Source: Brienomyrus brachyistius (Eukaryota; Chordata; Actinopteri; Osteoglossiformes; Mormyridae). From it: 64,000 nucleotides of DNA. The position numbers were made by a program, and so were the translations under genes. The stretch covers positions 12,303,754 to 12,367,753 of the forward strand of contig NC_064555.1 of NCBI RefSeq assembly GCF_023856365.1, in the 5' to 3' direction. The notes beneath the pieces were generated by a model. The model had not been told where the DNA came from and did not search any database. It was given only the letters and a program-made list of their open reading frames with translations. Each line of letters starts with the position of its first letter. Position 1 is the first letter of the stretch. Shown here in pieces: positions 46,390 to 57,900 of the stretch.

Positions 46390-46824
46390 ATGCCATTACA
46401 AACTTTCAGATCTCATTTTGGGGAAATCTCAAACCTGGAGAGATCAGGCAGACATACAGTTTTGACGCACCATAACTGCAAAGTCAGTGTCAATTCCAGA
46501 CGCAGGATGAGATCACAAATCCATCACAGTGTACTCAGGCAGCATCAAGACTGGAGTACCCAGCCAAAATCGCCAGAGGAAGTTTACCGAAATAAAACTC
46601 TTAATCTCCTGTATAAAAGTCAGACACGACTCGATGATCAATCTGATATCAGAGATTCAGTTAAAAAGATGCAGTTCGCATCTTACAAAATTTATGAGAA
46701 GCCACAACTAGAGACATTTTTTGGCCCAGGAGTAAAGAAATCCCCAGATTTCAAAATTCAGTCTAAACGTAAATTTGCTGCTCACGTAATCTACAGACTT
46801 TTTGTAAATACATTGGCTGACTGA
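46390..46824 (+). other. Open frame of 144 codons, function unknown, doubtful
   Basis: The frame has no recognisable domain, no signal peptide and no obvious splice sites. Composition is basic and Ser/Gln-rich. It lies between rps18 and ring1, after a dead LINE, and may be chance or part of an unrecognised repeat. Confidence 0.15.
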
Positions 46825-46934
46825 TGAAAGGGGACTCTGGTGAAAAATGCAACGGCAAAGCAACATTTTGACCATGGTGACCAAGTACTGAGGTACCTTG
46901 AGGCTGTCTGTGGGTAACCATCATTGTACAGAAC

Positions 46935-46958
46935 ACCGGGGGGGGGGGGGGGGGGCAA
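46935..46958. repeat. G homopolymer
   Basis: About 18 consecutive G residues after ACACC; likely length-variable. Confidence 0.85.
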
Positions 46959-47187
46959 AGCAGAAACCTCACAGTGAGTAGAACCGGTTGATGCAGTAGG
47001 AGAGAGCTTGTGCACACCAAAGGTGACGGTATCAGTTCATGTAGTACTTAGGACGTAGTAGAAAAAAATCCATCCATGACGCTCATCCGGTACAGGAATG
47101 GGCTGATCCTGGAGCCCATCCTTGTAAACACTGGGCGAAAGGTAGAGGATTAAGTCAGAGGAAGCTGATTGTTCAGAGTAGCTTAAG

Positions 47188-47372
47188 CAAGTGTTTCTCA
47201 AACCAATCCTTGGGGACCCCCAGACAACCTACATTTTTTTGTTTCCTCCCAGCTCTTGGCCAAGCAAGAACACTAAATACCTGATTCAGATGTGTTGGGA
47301 GCTGCGAGGGAGCAAAAAATGTGTCTCTCTGGGGGTCCCTGAGGACTGGTTTGAGAAACACTGGCCTAATTC
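47188..47372. mobile_element. hAT-like MITE, near complete
   Basis: 5' end AAGTGTTTCTCAAACCAATC with GGGGACCCCCAGA and 3' end TCTGGGGGTCCCTGAGGACT with GGTTTGAGAAACACTGG are inverted copies. Fragments of the same family are at 9865, 12548 and 48219. Confidence 0.8.
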
Positions 47373-48035
47373 ACTTAGATCGATCAATATTCCAGACCTC
47401 ATCTTTGCCACTGGAGAGCGGTACTTCCAGACAGCCCCTGATCAATTGAGATGTACAAAAAAAAGCACACATCCATCAGTCACATGTGAAATGTATTCAG
47501 TCATCAGAAAATTTGCTCCTCTCGTTGATGAGATGTGCCTGTGAATGGCATTGCCACCTACACCAGTCCACTTGGAGAATTACTACAAAATAATAGTGGA
47601 CAGTTAAACAGGTATTTTTCGAGGTCAGGAGAAAGGAGTAGAAAGGCTGGGGGCAGTGAGCTACACACACAGTGTCGACTGGCGTATTTGGACAACAAAG
47701 AGTCACATCTCTTCATGAGGTCCGAAGAGAACTGAGGGGGGTGGAACGAGGTCTTGGCTTCATCGTGGTGAGAAACACAGACCCCCACATCCTAGATCTG
47801 AAAAGTAAAATCAAGCCAACATTTCAGTCAAGTGTGAACTCTAACTTCTGACTCAGATAAATATAAAAAGGTTTGATTGTGCTCAGATTTCAGAAGAAAA
47901 AGTGACAGCAGGTTTTCTCCCAGTTTCAAATTTAGAGAAGAAAATCAAAACTCTTCATGGCATGGCTGACAAGGGAAGAAGAGGAGAGGGTCCACGCTGT
48001 CCAGGCAGGAGGAGAGGTGGGAGTGCCCCCCCCCC

Positions 48036-51000
48036 TCACTGCGGCTGATGTTGCTGGTGGTCCTTGGTGGGGGCATAGTACAGTTCCAGCGGCTTGCTGA
48101 CTTTCCAATACTTCTCGTTCACCAGCTCCAGCGTGAGGGAACCATTCAGTATCTGAGAGAAAGCAGAAAAGAACAGAATTAAGTCACAAAAGACACAGGA
48201 TATGATATAAGATGGTGTTTCCCCACTTGCACTCCCAGGAGCTGGGAAGGAGCAAAAATATGGATTGTCTCGGGGTCCCTGAGGACCGGGTTAGGAAACA
48301 CTGACATAAGATGCATGATAGATTAGTGATGGAGGGAGAGGGCCTTCAATGGCTTCCTGCACCGTATTCATGCAGCCCCACTCACTGAAAACTGCCCGCC
48401 AGACGTGGTGATGTAGATGGTGTACTGCTTCTCGCTGACATCCTGTAGACTGGCCCCTCCCCCTCCTCCTGCCCCGCCCCCTTCATCTCCCGCCGCTGAC
48501 TCCCCGGCCGCTGGCCTCTCTGGCTGTCGCTTGGCCTGCCGCTCCTCCAGGGCGATGCGCAGGGCCAGGTATTTGGAAAGGTGGTCCACCGTAGCATTAG
48601 CTGTCGTTTTCACATATCTGTAGGTATGAAGGCACTACTGACATAAACACTTTATATACACACACATGTATAGTATTCCTTAAAATTAAGGATAAGAGAT
48701 GTCAGTTAAAAAAAGTACAGTTGATACAGGAAGTTATCAAAGCCAAAATATCAGAGATGCGGAAGCAATGCAAAAAGGTGACATAGCTTTATGCAAATTT
48801 ACACTTTCTTTTCATCCATTTAATGTGTTCTTTTGTCCATATTACTAGCATATTTTTGGCATGTGTGTATTTGCTATTAAGTGCTTTTAATAAAATGGGA
48901 AGGTACATCCAACTTACGCAAAACATGATTTATGTAAGGGTTCGTAAAACGGATTACTTACATCAGTTGAGAGCTGCCTGTATATCTAAACCTGGGATTA
49001 AATAAAGAGAACTGTATCTGAAAGGTTTATTAAGGCTAACTTTTATTTGGGTCAAATTCACCCAAGATAGTGATTTATATTTAAATGACACCAAACTATC
49101 CCATTTCTGAATCCAAAAGCCGTCCACACCGTCTCTTTCCAGTGTGAGGCAGACTCACCCCACTCACCTGGTCTGGCTGTACTCCTGGGTGTTGACCAGT
49201 AGGGGGTGCGGGCGAAACACCAGCTCGATCTCAGAGGCCGGTCCATCATGGTGGTGTGACGGCGGTGGTGTAGGACTGCCCCGGTCCATCTCAGGACAGG
49301 ACTCGTCGGACAGGCGGGGGCGCTTGTTGTGGCTAGGCCCCGCCTCCGTTGGCGGGAGGGCAGGGTGCGTTGGCACAGAGTCATGGGAGCGAGCATCACA
49401 GTTGTCCTCGCCGCCGCTGAACGTGGTGTTGTCGCTCTCCTGCTGCTGCTTTCGAACCCTTTGCGCTCTGGGTGGGGGGTGTGGGGTTAAGCAGAGTCAC
49501 AAACAGCTCGGGTTTGAGATGGGACTCTTTCCTTACAGTATCTATGCAGTGCCTAACAGTACCTATGCAGTGTCACTGCTTGAGCCTCTAGAATGCAGAT
49601 ACCACATCACAATGTCTGTGTCAATAAGTTCAAACTTTCAACTGCATTTCTGTTATTGGACATTGAAATTTGGCACAGCACGGTGGTACAGTGGTTAGTA
49701 CTGTCACACCTCTGGGACCAGGGTTCAAGTCTTCAGCATGGCTCCATGTGTGGAGCTTGCATGGTCTCCCTATGTCATCCTGGGTTATCCTCTGGGTACT
49801 CCATTCCCCCCACCCCCTCAGGGCATCCAAAAACATGCTAAGGTGAATTGAAGTCACTCCAGGTATGCATTGGTAAGTCAATGGTGCCTCTGTACCCTGC
49901 CATGGGTTGGTGCTCCATCCTGGGTTGGTACCCATAGGATGAGCAGTTACAGAAAACAGATGGATGGAGCTTGACTTTCTTAGAATTTAAGCCACTGTAT
50001 ACAAGGGACCAAGGAACATCAACGGTCCAAAAGCTGGCCAGCAGCTTTGCAGTCACATGTGTGATCTAACTTTAGCACCTTGCTTCTATCATGATTATGA
50101 ATTATAGACTGTGATGGGCAGAATGGCCAAAGTGCCCTTTCCAGGCTATTCATGCGAGTTCACTGCTTGGAGACAGTGTACGGCCCTATAAGCTCACGGA
50201 GGAGACATTCTGTTACAGAATGAGTTTGGCGCGACCGAGGATAACAATGCCATCCAGCTGACCCATAGAACCGCCCCCGTATGGCCCACATACCTGTGGA
50301 GGGCCTGCATCTTGAGGCCTTCCTCTATGCTGGAGCTCAGGGCCTGCTTGTTGTGCAGTCGGCTGAGGCGTTCCAGCACGCGGTCCTGGTGGGCCTCGTA
50401 TTCGTCCCGGCTAGGGTAGATCTTGGAAATGAGTGCGTCGAAATTCGGGTCGGGCCGCAGCGAGCGCTTCGAAACCAGCTTCTTGCGACAGGTGGGGCAT
50501 TCTTTGTTGCTGGTGGGGGGGGGGGGCACGAACAAAGAGGGTGGGAGGGTCTATTAATCATACAAAAACCTTGAAAGCGCTGCGTATAAATTGGTCATGA
50601 TATAGACCTTCCTGAAAGTTCAACTAAATAACAAAAAAACCACAAAAAAAAAAAAGTACAGAAATGAACTGGGGGTGGGGGGGAAGGATTTGGTCCTTTG
50701 CCGCCCCCCCCCCCCCCCACCACAACCACACACAAACTCAAGACCATGAAAATACAAGCTGAGGATACCCCGATCGCAGGGCGGGTGACGATGCATTCAG
50801 AGCAGAATCGGTGCAGACACTCCTTGGTGGTCATGGTGTTCTTCAGCATGTCCAGGCAGATGGGGCACATCAGCTCGCTGTGGAGGCTCCGCGGGGACAC
50901 CGCAATCTCCGTGCTGTCCATGATCGCTTCCTGTGGCACACAGCCGTTAATCGATCGATGGACCTTCGTGATCTTCACCAGAAAATTAAGGCAGCCGCAC

Positions 51001-51291
51001 TGTAAATCCACAGCCTCAGAAATGTCTCACCTTAATTTACACCCTGGTACAACAGTAAAATTACCATTAAGAGATGGTCATTAGCTGCCAATTCAAGCAA
51101 AAATCACACCTGTCCATCTATGTATGTTAGACTACTAGAAGCACTACTACCGTAATCTCACATTGTCCCCAGACCCCTCGTGGATAGACTATGCTCACCA
51201 GTTTAACACCCACCTGTGGCGTTCTGTGTAGTTCGTATAAGCTGAGTTCCCATGTTTTGCTGGGGTTCTGTGCGTTGACTGGTGTGGCCAT
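48036..51291 (-). CDS. ring1: E3 ubiquitin ligase RING1, PRC1 subunit
   Basis: Six coding exons: 51214-51291, 50769-50930, 50294-50509, 49168-49467, 48386-48617 and 48036-48152. The start reads [20 protein letters not shown]. The RING finger has C48, C51, C64, H66, C69, C72, C84 and C87 ([30 protein letters not shown]). The C-terminal RAWUL region has [40 protein letters not shown] and [18 protein letters not shown]. Expected length is about 367 aa, shorter than the roughly 406 of the mammalian protein because the Gly-rich linker is small. RING1 mono-ubiquitinates histone H2A in Polycomb repressive complex 1. [16 protein letters not shown] marks RING1 rather than RNF2. One odd point: exon 2 has an extra C just after CIVT (about 50783), which shifts the frame of TALRSG before exon 3 resumes correctly. 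This is either an assembly error or a real lesion. All other exons are intact. Confidence 0.95.
48219..48304. mobile_element. hAT-like MITE fragment
   Basis: Ends GGGGTCCCTGAGGACCGGGT TAGGAAACACTG, matching the 3' end of the element at 47188-47372. In a ring1 intron. Confidence 0.6.
49673..49968 (+). mobile_element. DANA-like SINE, full length, diverged
   Basis: Head CACGGTGGTACAGTGGTTAG with B box GGGTTCAAGTC, body CATCCAAAAACATGCTAAGG, end AACAGATGGATGG. In the ring1 intron between exons 3 and 4. Confidence 0.82.
50701..50720. repeat. C homopolymer in ring1 intron
   Basis: About 17 C residues; another G run lies at 50515-50526. Both flank the frameshifted exon 2 region and mark a stretch where sequencing indels are likely. 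Confidence 0.8.
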
Positions 51292-52289
51292 TGTGTCTCA
51301 GTGTCCTGGGTTAAAAGGGAACAGGGGCACCTGGATTACATTCTGATACGGTCAACAGCAAGAATATCTTCCCCCATGGTATCACTCAGTAAACATTCCA
51401 GTATGACTTAACAGTGCCCTGATGTCACGTATTTTGTCGTCTATTGTAATATTTTTAGTTTGTCAGATTTTTAAATATCCCGGGCCACTCCAGGCGTCTT
51501 ACACGCTTACGTGCTAAAACAACCACATTGATCATAAAATGTTAGGAAGCCCTGTTAGACATTGACTTTAAATTAGAGTTTTAAGTTGTTTGCCCACGGA
51601 CCCGGGCTGAGGTTCTCTATTTTTTCAAAGAAATTAATAAATAATAATGTCGTGAAATCGGCTCCACGAGTCGCCGCTGACCTTGCAATGAAAAAACACG
51701 GAATCTCTCAGGAAACTCATTACTTACGCGTTAATAAATTTCACCGTGGATCTCACGTACTATCGATTAACGCGGACACTTAGCCAGTAACCTCAACCGC
51801 AATGCCCGTGTAAAATGTAGCCGCTAAAGGCGTCGCACTTTCGCACCTACTTTGTCCACAAGCAACAGTAGCGAAATAACTTCAAAAGAAAAGCGGCCGT
51901 CGCCAAGTCCGTGAACATCACAGCTTATATCAGCACGGCCACCCATATGGCGTCTCACTACACATCGCGGGCAGATAGGCTACATGCAGAAATGCACCAT
52001 CTGGACAAAAATGCAGAAAGCAGTCATATAATATTTTAGTTCCTCTTTTTCAGCAGTTTCAAATATTTCTTCTGCTAAGCCACTTAAGCTAACAATTTCA
52101 ACAGTTACGGTCGGGGAAGTAATGCACATCTAAATCAGCCCAGTAACTAACCTGTACTTTTAATGTATTTTATAGGAATCTGACGGCTGCCGAGACTGCA
52201 CTGTGCCGCCGTACCGTTGCTTGTACTGCAAACTAACTACTCACCTCCAAATGTTATATATGATCGGTGGTTACTGGAAGGTTACCGAG
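51292..52289 (-). other. 5' region of ring1, probably first intron
   Basis: No coding exon is seen. Since the ATG exon is followed upstream by unremarkable DNA and a GC-rich block about 1 kb away, an untranslated first exon is likely near 52.3-52.6 kb. Confidence 0.4.
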
Positions 52290-52620
52290 CTAGAAACTCA
52301 AACACTTCGGCGCACGAGCACTCGCTCCCCCCTATAAGCAGACGCGAACGCGCCCCGTAGTGGATCTAGGCGACCGCTTTTGTTCCGATCGTTTCAAATT
52401 CTAGTAATAATATTCATTTAAAAACTTGTTCAGAACGAAAGTAATAAGAGCGAAGTATCAGCCCCAGCGTCACCGAGCAGAATCCATCTTTCCGGCGGAT
52501 GTTCCCCCCGCCTCCCGACCGGGCAGCTTCGGCGTCCTCTCCATCCACGGCGCAGCCGTGCAGCCGCCCCTGTCGGCGGCTCGCAGAACCATCACTCAGC
52601 GCCCGACCAGCTTTTATTGC
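52290..52620 (-). promoter_or_regulatory. CpG-rich region, candidate ring1 promoter
   Basis: CpG-dense sequence (CGGCGCACGAGCACTCGCTC, GACGCGAACGCGCCCCGTAG, CCGGCGGATGTTCCCCCCGC) stands out from the AT-rich flanks. Its position upstream of ring1 and the absence of a TATA box fit a housekeeping or Polycomb-gene promoter. Confidence 0.5.
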
Positions 52621-54830
52621 ATTTAACAGTCTCTTTATTACCGTGGAAAATCCTAACTTTCTCTGCTTACAATTAGATTACTCTGCGGGTGAGAGGTAGG
52701 AACATGTAGCCTATGCGGACATGAAAAGTATACCACACACAAATAGACTACAAAAAATATTATTAGTATTAGCGGTTTGTATATTTTAATTAATATTAAA
52801 GGGGAATTTAGGATATGAAAATACAGACTGTAAAAAGTACTGTAAAAGTACCTGTTATGAAAGTTGCTAACGCTATATCGATTAACTGCATTGCAGAATT
52901 CTGTGTTCATCTATATACAAATGTAGCTTTTCTGTTTTAATAATAGACAGACATTTTTAATATCATGTAACAGATGAACTATTCTAATTAATAAAGACAG
53001 GACATAAGTCGGTGTTTCAAATAACGTAACAGTTTATTAATTATGTTTACGTATGTTAAGATGTATGAGACAATTTTCTACAAATGACAGTAACAGTAAA
53101 CAATACTCGTATCGAAACTGGCCCTGGAATTCATAATGCGAAAACCAGTCATAAGGTTTGGGTCCCCTTTGTGTGGGGCACTTTAATTTAAATGGCATAT
53201 TATAACTTAACAAAAACCCCTCAACCACGAAATACGAACTACGTGAATGTCACTGAACACGTGTAAAGCCGACATAAAACAATGCCACGGAAATAACCGA
53301 AATCCGCTTTACCCTTTTCTTGCAAATACACTGCAGGATATGGTTACAGTCGGCATCAACTTAATATAACTGATTATAATAACCATTATGCAAAGTACAG
53401 AAGCAACGATGGCAAAGATTTGACATTGTAGTAGAATCTTCAATGGGAGCTGAACTGGTGGTGAAATGGTGACCATGCAGTTACACGGGCCGACTAAAGT
53501 AGGCCTATGTAACGAACCATTAACCAAAAAAAAAACGTTAAAGGGTGGTCATCGGTTTAGAAAACACATAATGATTGAAAATGCTACATTTAACAGGGAG
53601 GATTATCTTAGATTTTAAGTAATGCTATGAAATAGTTGAGGATATTGCAAAACCCAGAACAAAAAAAAAAATACTGGTGTGTAAAACACCTGTCTGTATA
53701 AATAGATGCAAGTCAGAGGGACAGCTGTTCTGTAGCAAAGCTCTCATGCTATATTTGAGTAAATCAGGAGATTAGAGGCACTTCCAAATCTACAGTTTTC
53801 AAGGTTTTAACTTTTGAAGTTAAAAGGATAATTAAATATAATGATAACGGTAAGTTGGAAAGTACAAAACGGGTGATACAAATTCATGGCTGGTGTTAGA
53901 ACGGCATTTATTTAGCCAATTCAAGTGCATTCAAACTTCGCAGGAAATGTTTAGCTGAAACAAAGAAAGAGACTATATTCAGTGTAAATATATCGACGAG
54001 CGAGAGCGTGCGTTTGTGGCCGCGCGAGTACGAGAGGGAGATCGCCTGGGGATTAGCCTCCGTGTGTGTCCACCAGTGATTAGCCCGGTCAGCGGGCCTG
54101 TTGTGTATTGAGTCAGTTGATTAGCATTTTAATGCCGTCCCCCTCTTGATCTCTTCCTGCATGTATCTTCGCCTCACTTTTCCTTTTCCTCCCGTACATT
54201 TTAACTCCTTTCCTGCAGTTTCTCCCTTTCAGCTCCCACCAGCTCTCTCCCTGCTGCTCACTCCAGAGTCACACTCAGTTTTTATTTTTTTGTTGCCTCA
54301 TCTGGCTACCCTCTCTGCCCATTTGCCTACACTCCTTATATCTTTCACTCCTAGTTAATCCCACTTTCTCCCTAAACCCTCTCTCTCCCCATCTCTCACA
54401 CCAATCCCTCCTTTTATTTTTTCTTTTCCTAGCCCCTCAACATTGCCAAACAACCCCCACATTCTAAACTCATTCACCTCCATTCTTTCTCCTTCCTTTC
54501 TCGCTTTGTGCTTCTGTAATAAATTGATTAAAAGAGAGGCAGAAGGAAGATTAAGCCTGGGACACAGGTACCACGGACTTATGAACCACTTCGACACTTG
54601 AGAGCATCTGGTGTTGTCCGTGTGAAGTACGTCAAGCAGTTCTTGAGGGACACAAGAAGTTTCTCATGTTTTGGAGCCGAACCACGCAAACCTTTAAATT
54701 CATGTGAAGGATTTTTTTCCCAATAGCTGAAAAGCAGGAGTGGATGATTTAAGAAAAAAAGAACTTTCTAGTCTCTTAGCTTTATAAAGGGCTTCTCTCC
54801 ATCTTCCTCATTCCGCCCCTGATGAGAGAA
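52621..54830. other. Intergenic DNA between ring1 and mir-219
   Basis: No exon supported. A pyrimidine-rich stretch spans about 54130-54500. Three GATTAGC words lie at 54052, 54078 and 54120. Confidence 0.5.
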
Positions 54831-54918
54831 AGAGTCAGGTGCGTGATGTCCATCCACAACTCCTGATTTCAGAGACTCAGACACAAGAATTGCGTTTGGA
54901 CAATCAGCAACGGACACC
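54831..54918 (-). ncRNA. mir219: mir-219 precursor hairpin
   Basis: The minus strand of 54886-54906 is identical to mature miR-219-5p (starts TGATTGTCCAAACG, ends CAATTCT). After a loop of about 21 bases the opposite arm (54843-54864) reads AGGAGTTGTGGATGGACATC, the usual 3p form, and pairs with the 5p arm. The seed GATTGTC is intact. miR-219 promotes oligodendrocyte differentiation and myelination. In human MIR219A1 lies just upstream of RING1 on the same strand; here it is 3.5 kb upstream of ring1, also same strand. Exact precursor ends are estimated. Confidence 0.96.
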
Positions 54919-57900
54919 CAGGAACAATGGATGGAGGGGTGCAGGGTGGGGGGGTCACAGGGGCACTAGGGACAGAGGCAGGCGGGGAGGGAGGCCCACA
55001 GCAGGACGCAATGGAGTGACCCTCTCGGTCAGCAAGACCGTTTACAAAAGGAGCTCCTCATGGTCAACCTGATCAAAGAAATGAAGCCCAGGAAGCCCAG
55101 CGTCGTAAGCTGCAGTGGAAATCTGAATTAGCCCAATGAGACCTACAATAAATCATGAAAAGATCAAACAGCAGCCAAACATAATGCCTACCTCCTATGC
55201 CATCCAGTGCCAGCGCCTGTGTGGAGTCTCCCTAATTTTCCAGTCCCGAAGTTTAAAAAGTCTAGTTAAAACATAATATATCTTGGTTCCATACCTCTAT
55301 TTCATATGCAGTCGAACAATTAATAAGCAAAGAGAAGCATCTGCTCTCGTGAGGACAGGGTTCACTAAAACTTTGCAGTGCCATCGCTTTGGAGTTTAGT
55401 TTAAATTATGTTTAAAAAAACTGTAAACTATAAACTATATTTATAACTGTATTTATAAACTATAAAAATAGTACTAATTTGTGAATTATTCAGAATAGAG
55501 GATTTAACAAAATATAAGTACACATATATGTATTTTTAACAGACCACAGTATGATCCATTTATTCTACTACTAAAAATGCAAAAAAGTGTAAAAACTTAT
55601 TCGATAAATTGTATCGCTCTAGTGATAAAGCTTCTTTTGTCATATACTGTGTTATTCTCTGAAATATTTTCTGATGTATTAATAAAAACATTTAATGAAG
55701 AAATACTTTATTAAATTATAATCCAGTTAAGGCCCTTTATTTGAGCTCACCTGAAATAAAGGCAAAATGGTTTGCAGATCCCCTAAATCAAGACTGACAC
55801 CTTCATATGATGGAGATATTAGTCCTTATGTTCCAAACTGGGTACTTTGGTCATATAAATTATTTAGGAAATTCCATATAATAAGAAGTAAATGATGACA
55901 AAGCTTTTTTACGTTTGTAATTAATTTTGGAGCGCAGTGTTCGTTAAAGCATGAAGCAGACATGCAGTCTGGCTGAAGGGGTAAGCAGCAACAGGTACCT
56001 CCTGATCTTAAGTGCCCTGCCTGCTGCATCGCCCTGGGGCTCAGAGCGCTCAGGTTAACTTTCCGGTTAGCGAGTGTTCGAGCGCCGCGGCTCAGCTAAC
56101 AGCCTCATCCTCACCCCCTGCTCTTAGCCAGTCCCCTGTCAGCATCCTGCCTTAGGCCTCTCCAGCACCATTATAAACACTGCAGGAGAAATAATAGTAC
56201 ATACATCCATAATCATGCGAGCTTTACGAAAGAATGATGATATACTTTAGGTGCGCAAGTGTAAAACATATCACCAAATAATATACAGCACAAAGTAGGT
56301 GAAAAATAAAGTTTAAAGACTGAAAAAACAACTGCTGATGTCAGTGTTACCATAATAACCGTAATGTGCTCTTCCTACCTCCCGGCTGTTGCCCTGATCT
56401 CCACTCGGCCTCTGTAACATGCTCTGTTTCAGCACTGAACTCTGTTTTTTTTCTGGTAATTTCTCCCGTTCTTCACTCTCTAAGTCTTCAGCCCTCTCTG
56501 TCTGTGTCCCTCTCTGTCTTTCAGTTTCCTTGTGTGTGTGTCTCTCTCTCTCACTCTCTCCCTCTCTCTCCATCCTCCTCATTTCATGCAGGACTGGGGT
56601 TACCTAAGAGACTGGGCTTCAATGGAGAAAATCTCTTTTGGTACAATAAAATGGGAGAGAGGGAGAGGGGAGAGAGGGAGGGAGTGGAGGAGCAAGGGGG
56701 GAGAGAGAGAAAGATAGAGATGCAGATGCTGGCCGGGAGGGTGGGGGGCGGGGGGGATAGAAAATCAAAAATTGAATGCGTGGCTGCGCTTGCGTGATTT
56801 CGCATCAATGGTCAGTCTGTCAGGGCATCAACAGACTTGGCCTGGTGGTTCGGTTGAGCTTGAAATGCACGGCGGTTTGGATTTTTGTGCCGTGCTTCAA
56901 TATTTGTAGGAAAACCGCACCTTTGCTACTGTGCTTGGAACGTTTGTCCAGAGAGATATGTAAGACTGATTTCAAATAACAGCTGACTGTATTCACAGGA
57001 CGTTCACCACCCTGTGACTTGAAAGTAACTCCAACCTTTATAATAACACGCAAAACAAAAGCTTGGACTAAGCTATAACACAATGGACCCCGGCTCTGGT
57101 TGAAAAAGGCTCCATTCATTAGCTTATTTTAATCCACAGAGAAGGCAAGTAAATGGGTTCCTCGCAAAATTCACATCTTCCCCCCCCCCAGTCCCCTTAG
57201 TCCCCTGGAGCCCTAGGAGTCTGTCAGGAGTTTATCGCAGCCTTAGTTTATCTACAGCAAAGGCCTTATCATTAAGCGCAGGTAGACCGAACCACCTGCG
57301 GAAGTTTCATAAATCTCTGCACAAACAAACTGAAATATCGTTTTATTCAAAAGGGGTGCAGGAACACGCAAGATGACATGCCACATGACCCGAAGATGTA
57401 GTAATCGCAACAACAATGTTTTATTTCTATTATTTTATCTCATGAACATGCCGATCTAAGATAGCTGTGACAATGATTTAATCAGATAGTACTGCGCTGC
57501 AGTGGAATTGATGGCAGGCATCCCGGGCAGATAGTCCGCAGTCCGGTTCAATGAAGTCATTTCCAGGGTTCTGTCCATCTGTTACCGTGGCAGCGGTGAC
57601 CACTGTGTCGCCATGGTGAGGTCCGCACAAAAGGGCGTGGCGTGGGAAAGAGTCCAGGGGTCAGGAGTGAGGGTCAGGGGGTCAGAGGTCACAGCCAGCT
57701 GGACAGCAGACAAGAGGAGATGAGGGTGAGAAAAGAGGGAGGGCCATTTGCTGGAGGGCTGGCTGACTGGACACAACGGGACATTAACATTGAACTGGGC
57801 GAAGATAAAAGAAGAATCGGAGAGGGGGCCCACTGACAAACATCTTTGGGAGGCAGCCTACGCTGCCACTATACCTACTAATGTCTAATCGTGCATGGCA

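Noticed and set aside
46390..46824. 144-codon frame as a new gene
   Set aside because: No domain, signal, splice sites or codon pattern; left as doubtful.
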